The translations under genes and the position numbers were made by a program. A stretch of 64,000 bases of DNA, from assembly GCF_014650995.1 (NCBI RefSeq), contig NZ_BMWA01000010.1, forward strand, positions 104,241 to 168,240, in the 5' to 3' direction. Below, in pieces: positions 45,981 to 55,854 of this stretch (its first letter is position 1; every line of letters starts with the position of its first letter). This DNA is from Streptomyces viridiviolaceus (GTDB lineage Bacteria > Actinomycetota > Actinomycetes > Streptomycetales > Streptomycetaceae). The notes beneath the pieces are model-generated. The model was not told the DNA's origin and did not search any database. It worked only from the letters and a program-made list of their open reading frames with translations.

Positions 45981-48900
45981 ATGAGATGGAGACCCCTCGG
46001 CAGACGGCGGCTGACCGGCGCCGTCATAGCCGGGCTCATGACGTTCGGGCCGGCACAGCTGTCCCTCGCCCCCACCGTCCAGGCCGCGCCCGCGCGAACG
46101 GCGGCCGCCGACGTCAACCTCGCGCTCGGCCGCCCTGCCACGGCAGGCGGCTCGCACGGCGCCCATCCGGCCGGGAACACCACCGACGGAGCCCAGGCGT
46201 CCTACTGGGAGGGCCCCGCCGGCTCGTTCCCGCAGTGGGTGCAGGTCGACCTCGGCGCGGCTCGCACCGTCGACCGGGTGGTGCTCAAGCTGCCGGCGAG
46301 CTGGGAGAGCCGCAACCAGACGCTCTCCCTCCAGGGCAGCACCGACGGCTCCACCTTCCGCACGCTCTCCGCCTCCGCCGGACGGGCGTTCGACCCGGCG
46401 CGGGCCAACACCGTCGCCGTCGACCTCGCGTCCCCCTCCGAAGCCCGGTACGTCCGCGTCCACGCCACCGGCAACACCGGCTGGAACGCCGCGCAACTGT
46501 CCGAGCTGGAGGTGTACGGCGAGGACGGCGGCAGCGAGCCGCCGCCCACCGGCACCAACCTGGCCCGCAACAAGCCGGCCGAGGCCACCTCGTCCGTGCA
46601 CACCTACGTCGCGGCCAACGCCACCGACGACTCCACCTCCACCTACTGGGAAGCAGCCGGCCACCCCGCGGACCTCACCGTCAAGCTCGGCGCCGACGCG
46701 GACGTCAGCGCCGTGGTGGTCAAGCTCAACCCGGACCAGGTGTGGTCGGCCCGGACACAAGGCATCCAGGTCCTCGGCCGGGCGCAGTCCGCGAGCGGCT
46801 TCACCACGTTGCGCGACCGCGCCGACTACGCCTTCAGCCCGGCCACCGGCAACTCCGTGACCATCCCGGTCAGCGGCCGCGCCGCCGACGTGCGGCTCAG
46901 GTTCTTCTCCAACACCGGTGCGCCCGGCGGCCAGGTGGCCGAGTTCCAGGTCGTCGGCACCGCCGCGCCCGCGCCCGACCTGACGGTCACCGCCCTGGAC
47001 TGGTCGCCCGCCGCCCCCTCCGAGCGGGACCCGGTCACCGTGAACGCCACGGTCCACAATGCCGGCACCGCGCGATCGGCCGCGACGACCGCCGACGTGA
47101 GCGTGGAGGGCACGGTCGCGGGCAGCGCCGCCGTACCCGCGCTCGATCCGGGGGCCTCCGCGAAGGTCGCCGTCTCCACCGGCACCCGCGCGGCCGGCAG
47201 CTACGCGGTCTCCGCGGTGGCCGACCCGCGCGACACGATCGCCGAGCTGGACGACACCAACAACAGCCGTACCGCCGCCGACCGGCTGGTCGTCGCCCGG
47301 GCCCCCGGTCCGGACCTGGAGGTGCGCTCCATCACCACCAACCCGGCCCACCCGGCCGTGGGTGCGCCCGTGTCCTTCACGGTCGCCGTGCACAACCGCG
47401 GTACGACCGCCGCTCCGGCTGGCTCGGTGACCCGGATCCAGGCCGGCACCACCACGCTGAACGGTACGACCGTCCAGGTCGCGCCCGATGCCACGGTCAA
47501 CGTGGCGATCGAGGGCACCTGGACGGCGACGGGCGGCGGCGCCACCCTCACCGCCACCGCGGACGCCACCGGCGTCGTCACCGAGACCAACGAGGACAAC
47601 AACGTCCTCGCCAAGCCGATCGTCGTCGGACGCGGCGCCGCCGTGCCCTACACCGAGTACGAGGCGGAGGACGGTCGTTACCAGGGCACCCTGCTCACCA
47701 CCGACACCAAGCGGACCTTCGGGCACACCAACTTCGGCACCGAGTCCTCCGGCCGAAAGTCGGTCCGACTCGACTCCACCGGCCAGTACGTCGAATTCAC
47801 CTCCACGACGCCCGCCAACTCCATCGTGGTGCGCAACTCCGTCCCCGACGCCCCCGGCGGCGGGGGAACGGAGGCCACGATCAGCCTCTACGCCGACGGC
47901 ACCTTCGTACGGAAGCTGACCCTGTCGTCCAAGCACAGCTGGCTGTACGGGAACACCGACGACCCCGAAGGACTCACCAACCGGCCCGGCGGCGACGCCC
48001 GGCGGCTCTTCGACGAGTCCCACGCGCTGCTGTCCCAGACCTTCCCCCAGGGCACCAAGTTCCGCCTGCAGCGCGACGCCGGCGACTCGGCCGCCTTCTA
48101 CGTCATCGATCTGGTCGACCTGGAGCAGGTCGCGCCACCGGCCGCCAAACCGGCGAACTGCACCTCGATCACCGAGTACGGGGCCGTACCGGGCGACGGA
48201 CTCGACGACACCGACGCCATCCAGCGCGCCGTCACCGCCGACCAGAACGGCCAGATCTCCTGCGTGTGGATCCCGGCCGGGCAGTGGCGCCAGGAGCAGA
48301 AGATCCTCACCGACGACCCCCAGAACCGCGGGCAGTTCAACCAGGTCGGCATCCGGGACGTCACCGTCCGCGGGGCCGGCATGTGGCACTCCCAGCTCTA
48401 CACCCTGACCCCGCCGCACGAGGCCGGCGGCATCAACCATCCGCACGAGGGCAACTTCGGCTTCGACATCGACCACAACACCCAGATCTCCGACATCGCC
48501 ATCTTCGGCTCGGGCACCATCCGCGGCGGGGACGGCAACCACGAGGGCGGCGTCGGTCTCAACGGACGCTTCGGCAAGAACACGAAGATCACCAACGTGT
48601 GGATCGAGCACGCCAACGTCGGCGTCTGGGCCGGCCGCGACTACGCGAACATCCCCGAGCTGTGGGGCCCCGGCGACGGGCTGGAGTTCACCGGCGTGCG
48701 GATCCGGAACACCTACGCCGACGGCATCAACTTCGCCAATGGCACCCGCAACTCCACGGTCCACAACTCCTCCTTCCGCAACACCGGCGACGACTCCCTC
48801 GCGGTGTGGGCCAGCAAGTACGTGAAGGACACCGCCGTGGACGTCGGCCACGACAACCACTTCCGCAACAACACGATCCAGCTGCCGTGGCGCGCCAACG

Positions 48901-49409
48901 GAATCGCGGTGTACGGGGGTTACGGCAACACCATCGAGAACAACGTCATATCCGACACGATGAACTACCCCGGCATCATGCTCGCCACCGACCACGACCC
49001 GCTGCCCTTCTCCGGCCAGACCCTGATCGCGGGCAACGCCCTGCACCGGACGGGCGGCGCGTTCTGGGCCGAGGCGCAGGAGTTCGGAGCCATCACCCTG
49101 TTCGCCCAGGGACAGGACATCCCGGGCGTGACCATCCGGGACACCGAGATCCACGACTCGACGTACGACGGCATCCAGTTCAAGACCGGCGGCGGCGCGA
49201 TGCCGGGCGTGAAGATCAGCGACGTCCGCATCGACAAGTCCAACAACGGCTCCGGCATCCTCGCGATGAGCGGCGCCCGCGGCAGCGCCACCCTGACGAA
49301 CGTCACGATCACCGGCTCGGCCCAGGGCGACGTGCTGATCGAACCGGGCTCCCAGTTCACCATCAGCGGCGCACCCGTCGGATCGGCCGCCACCCGCAAG
49401 GGCGGCTGA
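45981..49409 (+). CDS. Secreted multidomain alpha-1,3-glucanase / mycodextranase (GH87-like)
   Basis: A 1142-aa extracellular enzyme. Start ATG 45981 follows AGAGGA; a signal peptide (RRR, hydrophobic core, AAP cut near residue 37) follows. Domains by position: F5/8 discoidin 1 (about 45-180, NLALGRPATAGG), discoidin 2 (190-330, NLARNKPAEATSS), two CARDB-like linkers (330-440 and 442-550), a CBM6/35-like carbohydrate module (557-715, YTEYEAEDGRYQG), and a right-handed beta-helix catalytic domain (725-1142, EYGAVPGDGLDDTDAI). The Asp set YADGINF near 912 and GDDSLAV near 936 matches the GH87 catalytic triad pattern. It should cut alpha-1,3-glucan of fungal walls or dental-type mutan. Confidence 0.85.
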   Translation: MRWRPLGRRRLTGAVIAGLMTFGPAQLSLAPTVQAAPARTAAADVNLALGRPATAGGSHGAHPAGNTTDGAQASYWEGPAGSFPQWVQVDLGAARTVDRVVLKLPASWESRNQTLSLQGSTDGSTFRTLSASAGRAFDPARANTVAVDLASPSEARYVRVHATGNTGWNAAQLSELEVYGEDGGSEPPPTGTNLARNKPAEATSSVHTYVAANATDDSTSTYWEAAGHPADLTVKLGADADVSAVVVKLNPDQVWSARTQGIQVLGRAQSASGFTTLRDRADYAFSPATGNSVTIPVSGRAADVRLRFFSNTGAPGGQVAEFQVVGTAAPAPDLTVTALDWSPAAPSERDPVTVNATVHNAGTARSAATTADVSVEGTVAGSAAVPALDPGASAKVAVSTGTRAAGSYAVSAVADPRDTIAELDDTNNSRTAADRLVVARAPGPDLEVRSITTNPAHPAVGAPVSFTVAVHNRGTTAAPAGSVTRIQAGTTTLNGTTVQVAPDATVNVAIEGTWTATGGGATLTATADATGVVTETNEDNNVLAKPIVVGRGAAVPYTEYEAEDGRYQGTLLTTDTKRTFGHTNFGTESSGRKSVRLDSTGQYVEFTSTTPANSIVVRNSVPDAPGGGGTEATISLYADGTFVRKLTLSSKHSWLYGNTDDPEGLTNRPGGDARRLFDESHALLSQTFPQGTKFRLQRDAGDSAAFYVIDLVDLEQVAPPAAKPANCTSITEYGAVPGDGLDDTDAIQRAVTADQNGQISCVWIPAGQWRQEQKILTDDPQNRGQFNQVGIRDVTVRGAGMWHSQLYTLTPPHEAGGINHPHEGNFGFDIDHNTQISDIAIFGSGTIRGGDGNHEGGVGLNGRFGKNTKITNVWIEHANVGVWAGRDYANIPELWGPGDGLEFTGVRIRNTYADGINFANGTRNSTVHNSSFRNTGDDSLAVWASKYVKDTAVDVGHDNHFRNNTIQLPWRANGIAVYGGYGNTIENNVISDTMNYPGIMLATDHDPLPFSGQTLIAGNALHRTGGAFWAEAQEFGAITLFAQGQDIPGVTIRDTEIHDSTYDGIQFKTGGGAMPGVKISDVRIDKSNNGSGILAMSGARGSATLTNVTITGSAQGDVLIEPGSQFTISGAPVGSAATRKGG

Positions 49410-49426
49410 GCGCACATCAGGTCAGC

Positions 49427-49466
49427 GGTGCTGCCGGCGGTCCGGTCCCGGTCAGCCGGCAGCACC
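49427..49466. terminator. Terminator hairpin between convergent GH87-like and PLC-like genes
   Basis: A 12-bp stem (GGTGCTGCCGGC / GCCGGCAGCACC) with a 16-base loop. It overlaps the last codons of the PLC-like gene and follows the glucanase stop by 17 bases. Confidence 0.75.
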
Positions 49467-51680
49467 CGTCAACCCGGTGGGGACAGGCGCATCGTCGCGC
49501 AGGCGCTCGGCGTTGAGCTCCTCGACCGCGCCGAGCGCGTCGCCGATCGTGGCGTAGTCCACCGCGACGAAGTTGACGGGGCTGCCGCGCCGCCGCTCGC
49601 AGTCGTGGGCCCGTTCCAGCACCCTCTGCCGGGAGTTGACCGTACCGGCCTCCAGCCGTCGTCCGCCGCCGGCCGTGACGAAGTGGTTGAGGAGGAACAG
49701 GCGCTTGTCCGTGCCGCCCCGGTTCGGCAGGCAGGTCATCTCGTCGGGGCTGCGGACGGCGAAGGGCGTCTCCATGCCGTAACGGTAGAAGTTCCGGTAC
49801 CACGGGACGGGCCCGTCCGCCTTCTCCGCGAAGACCACCAGACGCCGGCCGCTGTCGATCATGTCCTTGAGCTTCGGCCACGGGCGGTCCGGATCCGTGT
49901 CCGGCCGGTGGAGCAGGTCGGCGAGCCCGGCCTGCTCGAAGGCGCTGCGGGTCGCCGCGGCGTCGACGCCGTCCTGCACGATCAGGGTGACGACCTCCGT
50001 GGGGTTGGCGCGCAGCCAGTCGCCGATCTGCCGCAGCGTGGGCGCCAGTTCCAGGGCACCTGCGCCGCAGACGGAGTGGCACAGCCACAGGCCCGGGTGC
50101 GGCGGGTTCAGCCGCTGCAGGATCCGGGTGAGCCGGCGGCGCAGTTCCGGGGTGAACTCCGAGCTGCCCAGTCGGTCCGCGACCTGCTCGGGCCGCTCCC
50201 AGCGGTGCGTGTCGAGGAGCAGCGCGCGCACCCCGGCGTCGAGCTGGCCGACGATGTCCGGGTCCTGGAGGGGGCCGATGAACCGGTCCGCCGTCGTGGC
50301 CATCGCGTTGTGCGCCGCGAGCTGGGCGATCTCGTCGTAGCGGGCGTCGCACAGCTCGGGACTGCCCTGGCAGATGCGCGGGGACGGGCCGGTCAGCGCC
50401 ACCGGGGCCAGCATCGTGCCGACGACCGCGCACGCCGTCACGACGAAGGTCAGGGCCGGGCCGTGACGCGGATCGGTGAGGTCGGGCACCCTGGGCCCGG
50501 TCTGCCGGACCCAGGCGACGGTGATCAGCAGGGCGCCGGCCGCGAGGAGGATCACGGCGACGACGGTGGCGGTGCTCAGCAGCCGGTCCACGGCGGTGGC
50601 CTGGATGTCGTCGAGGAGCCGCGCGGCCGACGGAGGCCACGACGGGGGCGGCACGAAGAGCGAGGTACCCGGCGTGAGGCGGAGGACGAACACCGCAAGT
50701 GCCGTCAGCGACGCGGCGGCGGCCAGGACCCAGCCCAGCGGCATCAGCCGGCGCATGGTGGGTGACGGGGTGGACAACCACAGCAAGGAGAGCGCGGCGG
50801 CGCACAGGACGGCGGCCAGGGGCTCCACCACCTCCTGGAAGAGCCGGGTGACGGAGCGCGCGCGATGCACGGGCGCCCACACGTCGCGCGAGGTGTCGAG
50901 GTCGACGGTGATGACCCATGTGCCCCGCTCCGCCTCCCGCATCAGCTCCGCGGCGGCCGCCCGGACCCGCTCCGACAGGGCGACCGGCGCGACCGCGGCC
51001 AGCGCCGAGCCCACGTCGCCCCGTTCGAGCGCGGCTTCCACCGTGGGTCCGAGGCCGGAGCGCGCGGCGCGGGGCACCAGCCGCAGCAGCGCGTCCGTGG
51101 CCGCGACCGCCTGGGCGTGGGAGAGCGGCAGCGACGGCAGACCTTCGAGCGGAGCCTCCCCCGCGACCAATCGGGCGGCGATGTCGGACAGGCGCTGCAC
51201 GAAGGCCTGGAAGTCGGGCTCGGAGCGCTGCTGCAGGGCGGCCACGGCATCGCCGAAGTAGGCTCGGCTGAGCCGTTCGACGTTCGCGACGACGGGTTCG
51301 AGGTCGACCGTGACACGCAGGACGTCGCGATCGCCCTCCAGGTAGTGGATCACCTCGGCGATCTGCCGGTCGCCCAGTGCCCGCAACGTCTCCGGCGGGA
51401 CCACGACCTTGAGGTTCGACGTGATGGTGGACTGCGGAACGGGCAGCCGGTCCAGCAGCTCCCGGGCCGGCGGCGTACTGCGCGGGTCGACCAGCACCTC
51501 GTCGTAGAACCGCTGATAGGCCCGTTCGTCCTCCAGCACCCGTCCGTAGAACTCCGGATCGAGCACGGTGCTGCGCACGACGGCGGCCGTGGCCAGGACG
51601 GTCAGGCTGAGCACGGCGACGCTCCAGGCCACCACCTGGACCCACGCCGAGCGAGGAACCGGTCCGTGCATGGCCCCCAT
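49452..51680 (-). CDS. Membrane protein with C-terminal PI-PLC-like phosphodiesterase domain
   Basis: A 742-aa protein. One N-terminal membrane helix (about 15-35) is followed by a long extracytoplasmic or helical region and four more hydrophobic spans between about residues 285 and 425. After that, RICQGSPELCDARYDEIAQLAAHNAM begins a PLC-like TIM barrel (about 435-742), cited here only by its parts: the first catalytic His in AAHNAM, LLLDTHRW, and the second His in WLCHSVCGAG. It would cleave or bind a phosphodiester lipid or glycan outside the membrane. Start may be 51680 or the second ATG at 51671. Substrate unknown. Confidence 0.75.
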   Translation of the reverse strand: MGAMHGPVPRSAWVQVVAWSVAVLSLTVLATAAVVRSTVLDPEFYGRVLEDERAYQRFYDEVLVDPRSTPPARELLDRLPVPQSTITSNLKVVVPPETLRALGDRQIAEVIHYLEGDRDVLRVTVDLEPVVANVERLSRAYFGDAVAALQQRSEPDFQAFVQRLSDIAARLVAGEAPLEGLPSLPLSHAQAVAATDALLRLVPRAARSGLGPTVEAALERGDVGSALAAVAPVALSERVRAAAAELMREAERGTWVITVDLDTSRDVWAPVHRARSVTRLFQEVVEPLAAVLCAAALSLLWLSTPSPTMRRLMPLGWVLAAAASLTALAVFVLRLTPGTSLFVPPPSWPPSAARLLDDIQATAVDRLLSTATVVAVILLAAGALLITVAWVRQTGPRVPDLTDPRHGPALTFVVTACAVVGTMLAPVALTGPSPRICQGSPELCDARYDEIAQLAAHNAMATTADRFIGPLQDPDIVGQLDAGVRALLLDTHRWERPEQVADRLGSSEFTPELRRRLTRILQRLNPPHPGLWLCHSVCGAGALELAPTLRQIGDWLRANPTEVVTLIVQDGVDAAATRSAFEQAGLADLLHRPDTDPDRPWPKLKDMIDSGRRLVVFAEKADGPVPWYRNFYRYGMETPFAVRSPDEMTCLPNRGGTDKRLFLLNHFVTAGGGRRLEAGTVNSRQRVLERAHDCERRRGSPVNFVAVDYATIGDALGAVEELNAERLRDDAPVPTGLTGAAG

Positions 51681-51809
51681 TGTCCTGTGCCGCCGGTCGC
51701 CCGCCGAGCGGCACGCGCGAGGGGCGGTGGGGAAGCAACCGAACGCCGGCCGGCGTCCGTCGCCCCCACCGCCCCCGGGCCCTGGCGCGTGCGGTGGACG
51801 TACTCCGGG

Positions 51810-53264
51810 TCAGACGGCCGGGGCCGGGTACGTCGGGTACTCCACCCCGGAGACGTGCTGGACGACACGGACGACCTGGCAGGAGTAGCCGAACTCGTTG
51901 TCGTACCACAGGTAGAGGATCGCGTTGTCGCCCTCCACCTTGAGGGCGCCGGCGTCGACGATCGAGGCGTGGCGCGAGCCGATGAAGTCGCTGGAGACCG
52001 CGTCGGGGGCGCTGATGAAGTCGATCTGGCGCTTGAGCGGCGAGGTCAGCGACACCTCGCGGAGGTGGTCGAGGACCTCCTCGCGGGTGGTCTCGCGGGC
52101 GAGCTGCAGGTTGAGGATGGCGATGGAGACGTCCGGCACCGGCACGCGGATCGAGCTTCCGGTGATCTTCGCCTTGAGGTCGGGCAGGGCCTTGGCGACG
52201 GCGGAGGCGGCACCGGTCTCGGTGATGACCATGTTCAGCGGCGCGGAACGGCCGCGGCGGTCGGACTTGTGGTAATTGTCCAGCAGGTTCTGGTCGTTGG
52301 TGAACGAGTGGACGGTCTCCACGTGACCGCGCAGCACCCCGTACTCGTCCGCCATGGCCTTCAGCGGCGGGACGATCGCGTTGGTGGTGCAGGACGCGCA
52401 GGACAGGATCTGCTCGTCCGGCTTGATGGTGTCGTGGTTGACGCCGTGGACGATGTTGGGGACGTCGCCCTTGCCCGGCGCGGTCAGGACGACCTTGTCG
52501 ATGCCCGGGCGCAGGTGCTTGGACAGGCCCTCGCGGTCGCGCCACTTGCCGGTGTTGTCGATGAGGATCGCGTTCTTGATGCCGTACGCCGTGTAGTCGA
52601 CCTGCGTCGGGTCGTCGGCGTAGATCACCCGGATCGCGTTGCCGTTGGCGAGGATCGTGCTGTTGTCCTCGTCGACCGTGATGGTGCCCTGGAACTGGCC
52701 GTGCACCGAGTCACGGCGCAGCAGCGAGGCCCGCTTGACGATGTCTTCGGCGGCCCGCTCGCCCCCGCCGCGAACGACGATGGCGCGCAGCCGCAGGCCG
52801 TTGCCCGACCCGGACTTCTCGATGAGCAGGCGGGCGACGAGCCGGCCGATGCGGCCGAAGCCGTACAGCACGACGTCGCGCGGCTCACGGCGGTCGATCT
52901 TGTTCGCACCCGTGGCCCCGGCGACGGCCTCGGCGGTGAACTCCGCCACCGTCAGCCCGCGGTCGTCGTCCTTGTAGGTCGCGGCGAGCATGCCGATGTC
53001 GATCTGCGACGGGCCGAGGTCGAGCGTGGTCAGGGCCTGCAGGAAGGGCAGCGTCTCGGTGACCGACAGCTCCGCGCCGGCGATCTGCCGGGCGAACCGG
53101 TGGGTCTTCAGGATGCTGACCACCGACTTGTTCACCAGGGAGCGGCTGTGCAGCAGGACGGTGACGTCCCGCTCCCGGTGCAGCTTCCCGATCATCGGGA
53201 TCATCGACTCCGCGATCTCCTCGCGGTTCTTCCAGTTGGTGAACGAGTCGTCGTTGACAGTCAC
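51810..53264 (-). CDS. gap: Long-form glyceraldehyde-3-phosphate dehydrogenase with N-terminal extension
   Basis: A 484-aa protein, about 140 residues longer than ordinary GAPDH. Residues 1-130 are a helical extension (LLHSRSLVNKSVVSILKTH); the NAD loop VVLYGFGRIGRLVARLL starts at 131 and the catalytic Cys is near 292 in SCASCTTNAI; WYDNEFGYSCQVV near the C terminus is standard. This long form occurs in actinobacteria next to a normal gap gene and oxidises glyceraldehyde-3-phosphate with NAD(P). Upstream on the minus strand TTGATC and TAGCAT are weak promoter candidates. Confidence 0.92.
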   Translation of the reverse strand: MTVNDDSFTNWKNREEIAESMIPMIGKLHRERDVTVLLHSRSLVNKSVVSILKTHRFARQIAGAELSVTETLPFLQALTTLDLGPSQIDIGMLAATYKDDDRGLTVAEFTAEAVAGATGANKIDRREPRDVVLYGFGRIGRLVARLLIEKSGSGNGLRLRAIVVRGGGERAAEDIVKRASLLRRDSVHGQFQGTITVDEDNSTILANGNAIRVIYADDPTQVDYTAYGIKNAILIDNTGKWRDREGLSKHLRPGIDKVVLTAPGKGDVPNIVHGVNHDTIKPDEQILSCASCTTNAIVPPLKAMADEYGVLRGHVETVHSFTNDQNLLDNYHKSDRRGRSAPLNMVITETGAASAVAKALPDLKAKITGSSIRVPVPDVSIAILNLQLARETTREEVLDHLREVSLTSPLKRQIDFISAPDAVSSDFIGSRHASIVDAGALKVEGDNAILYLWYDNEFGYSCQVVRVVQHVSGVEYPTYPAPAV

Positions 53265-53344
53265 GTCTCTATCTTTCGAGCTAGGCGGCGCTCATATGCT
53301 AACCCGACCGACCGCGGTGATCGATCAAGTGGGCGGGACTGTGA

Positions 53345-54637
53345 TCAATTGCGCAGCCGGCCGGTCCCGCGGGCCGGTGCGGCGAGCCAGGCGAGCGCGG
53401 CCACCGTCAGTGCCCGCACACCGGTGTCCAGCGTGGGCTGCAGGACGGGGGCGAAGGCCGGGCTGTGGTTGTGCGGCACCTCCTCCTGGACCGTCCCTTC
53501 CCGCTCCGCGGCGGCGTACAGCTGCGGATCGGTGCCGCCGATGCCCCAGTAGGTGTACGGCACGCCGAACGCCGCCGGGATCTCGCTCATGTCCTCGCTG
53601 GCCGTCTGGAGGTCGGCCGTGTGCGCGTCCGCGCCGAAGTGACCGGCGAAGGTGTCGGCCACGGTCGCGGTGACGTCCGCGTCGTTGACCGTGGGCGGGA
53701 ACGACATCAGGTGCTCGATCTTCGGCTCTGCCGGGGCTCCGGACGCCTGGGCCTCGGCACGGACGATCCGTTCGACCGCGGCGAGCACCCGCTCGCGCAC
53801 GGCGGGATCGTACGTACGGACGTTCAGCTGCAGGACCGCGTGGTCGGGGATGATGTTCGGGCCGGTGCCCGCCTGGATGCTGCCGACGGTCACCACCACG
53901 GGCGTGGTGGCGGCGGTCTCCCGCGAGACGACCGTCTGGAGCCGTACCACGCACATCGCCGCCATGACCACCGGGTCGACGGCGGCCTGCGGCGCCGAGC
54001 CGTGGCCGCCGCGGCCGTAGAGGGTGACGCGCAGGTTGTCCGCGGCGGACAGGAAGGCGCCGGGCCGGGTGCCGACGTAGCCGGCCGGATACGGCAGCAC
54101 GTGCTGGGCGAGGACCACGTCCGGCCGGGGCACCTTCCGGGCCAGACCGTCGTCGACCATCGCCCGGGCGCCGTCGCCGTTCTCCTCGGACGGCTGGAAG
54201 AGGACCACCAGCGTGCCGCGCCAGGCTTCGGTGGCCGCCGCCATGAGCCGGGCGAAGCCGACCATGCAGGCCACGTGCACATCGTGCCCGCAGGCGTGCA
54301 TGACCGGCCGCTCCGCGCCCTCGCCGTCGGTCGCCGTCACCGCGGACGCGTACGGCAGGCCGGTCGCCTCCCGCACCGGCAGGGCGTCCATGTCCGCGCG
54401 CAGCATCACCGTGGGCCCGGTCCCGCGCCTGAGCACGCCGGTCACGCCCGTGCCCCCGATGCCCGTCGTCACCTCGTACCCGAAGCCCCGCAGGGCCTCG
54501 GCCGCCTTCCCGGCCGTACGGTGCTCCCGGAGGCCGAGCTCCGGGTGGGCGTGCAGGTCCCGGTACAGGTCCTCCACGTCGGACCGGATGCCGTCCAGCC
54601 CGGCCAGCACGGCGTCCACAGCGGCCCCAGCGGTCAT
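53345..54637 (-). CDS. M20 family amidohydrolase
   Basis: A 430-aa metalloenzyme of the aminoacylase/IAA-amino-acid hydrolase type. Metal and catalytic residues are seen in MHACGHDVHVACM (Cys, His, Asp), FQPSEENGDGA (Glu-Glu), VLAQHVLPYP (His) and PHNHSPAF near the end. The dimerisation domain carries LYGRGGHGSAPQAAVDP. It hydrolyses N-acyl amino acids or similar amides. Start ATG 54637 has only a weak ribosome site. It is followed by the gap gene 80 bases downstream on the same strand. Confidence 0.92.
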   Translation of the reverse strand: MTAGAAVDAVLAGLDGIRSDVEDLYRDLHAHPELGLREHRTAGKAAEALRGFGYEVTTGIGGTGVTGVLRRGTGPTVMLRADMDALPVREATGLPYASAVTATDGEGAERPVMHACGHDVHVACMVGFARLMAAATEAWRGTLVVLFQPSEENGDGARAMVDDGLARKVPRPDVVLAQHVLPYPAGYVGTRPGAFLSAADNLRVTLYGRGGHGSAPQAAVDPVVMAAMCVVRLQTVVSRETAATTPVVVTVGSIQAGTGPNIIPDHAVLQLNVRTYDPAVRERVLAAVERIVRAEAQASGAPAEPKIEHLMSFPPTVNDADVTATVADTFAGHFGADAHTADLQTASEDMSEIPAAFGVPYTYWGIGGTDPQLYAAAEREGTVQEEVPHNHSPAFAPVLQPTLDTGVRALTVAALAWLAAPARGTGRLRN

Positions 54638-54791
54638 GGCGATGCCTTCTCTCCGTAGTGCTGCGCGGCGGTCCCTCGCTCGACGATCGGGCCCCGCGTC
54701 AGCGAAACACCTCCCCCGACGCGCTGCAACCGCCCCTCGGCGCGGGCAGCGGGGGCTTGATCGAAGGAGCCGGTCGGCCAAAGCCGGTGCC

Positions 54792-55262
54792 ATGCACTCG
54801 ACCCGGGTGTCCTGGCACGTGAACGCTCCGCGCGCGGCCGTGCACCGCGCCCTGGTCGACGCGGACGCCGTCGCGGCACGGCGTGCGCCGGAGGGCGTGA
54901 CCGCCCAGGTGCACGCCTTCGACGCCGGTGAGGGCGGATCGTTCCGCGTCTCGCTCACCTACGACCTGCCGACCGGGCCCGGCAAGTCGGCTCCGCACAC
55001 CGACACCTACCACGGGCACTTCGCGCGGCTCGTGCCAGGCGAGCGAGTGGTGGAGGTGCTCGAGTTCGGGACGCGGACCCGGCGCTGCGCGGCACGATGA
55101 CGTCGACGACCACGCTGACCGACGCGGACGGCGGGACGGACGTCGTCGTGGAGCATGACGGGATCCCCGACGCGGTGCCCGCCGCGGACGACGAGACGGG
55201 CACGCGCATGTCCCTGGCGGAACCGGCCGCGCTGGTGGGGGCCGACGGGCGCCCCGCGAGGA
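54792..55262 (+). pseudogene. SRPBCC (AHSA1-like) domain gene, frameshifted and without its own stop
   Basis: ATG 54792 opens a clear AHSA1/SRPBCC start (TRVSWHVNAPRAAVHRALVD, then YHGHFARLVPGERVVEVLEF). Near 55075 the frame breaks: DPALRGTMTSTTTLTDADG and MSLAEPAALVGADG, the expected rest, lie in the next frame. A single missing G explains it. The second frame has also lost its stop and runs on into the opposite-strand gene. Such proteins bind small hydrophobic ligands; this copy should be inactive unless the break is a sequencing error. Confidence 0.8.
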
Positions 55263-55272
55263 GCCGGCCGGT

Positions 55273-55854
55273 TCAGCGCGCGGCGTCCCAGGTGTGGGCG
55301 ACGTCCACCACCACGTGGCCGTCCAGCGTCAGCACCCGGAACGGCAGCCGGGCGCGCACGCCGAGCCCGACCTGCGTCTCGCCCTCGAAGCTGCCGGCGA
55401 ACCGGGTGTCCCTGAAGGTGCGGTACCCGGCGAGGTCCACACCCGGCAGCGGCCGGCCCACCCGCCCGGGATACGTGGGGGAGCCGGTCTCCGGCCGGTA
55501 GCCGGGCGCGGCGACCCGCACCTCCAGCACGGCCCCGCCGGCGACCGGGACCGGGCGGCCCGAGCCGTCCTGATGGAGCCGGTCGACGTACCGGACGGTG
55601 TGACCGAGCCGGCCGGCACGCGCGCCGGGCACGTCGACGACCATCCGGTCGAAACACGTGTGACGGCCGGTCCTGACGTTCTTCACCGGGGTCGTCGTCG
55701 CCGTCGCCCGGGTCTTGTCCAGGCTGCCCCAGCCGCCCGGGCACTGCGTGGTCCGGGCCGCGGTGCCGGCCGGGGCGGCGTCCGCCGCGACCGTCGCCGT
55801 CAGGGCGGTGCTCGCGAGCACCACCGCCACCCATGCCGTTCTGCTTCGTCGCAT
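55273..55854 (-). CDS. Secreted protein, AMIN-like domain family
   Basis: A 193-aa protein with a signal peptide (MRRSRTAWVAVV, cut after ADA or GTA near residue 27). The mature part has a Cys pair (TQCPGGWG and HTCFDRMV) and strands CFDRMVVDVPGARAG, VRYVDRLHQDGSGRPV and GAVLEVRVAAPGY, like the AMIN-like domain proteins of actinobacteria. AMIN domains bind cell-wall material; no enzyme motif is seen. ATG 55854 follows GGGGGAC. Faces the SRPBCC relic. Confidence 0.65.
   Translation of the reverse strand: MRRSRTAWVAVVLASTALTATVAADAAPAGTAARTTQCPGGWGSLDKTRATATTTPVKNVRTGRHTCFDRMVVDVPGARAGRLGHTVRYVDRLHQDGSGRPVPVAGGAVLEVRVAAPGYRPETGSPTYPGRVGRPLPGVDLAGYRTFRDTRFAGSFEGETQVGLGVRARLPFRVLTLDGHVVVDVAHTWDAAR

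Noticed and set aside
45876..49415. Long minus-strand open frame (over 1100 codons) opposite the glucanase gene
   Set aside because: It is Gly/Val/Arg-rich antisense of the repeat-rich secreted enzyme; the + strand has a signal peptide and five recognisable domain types.
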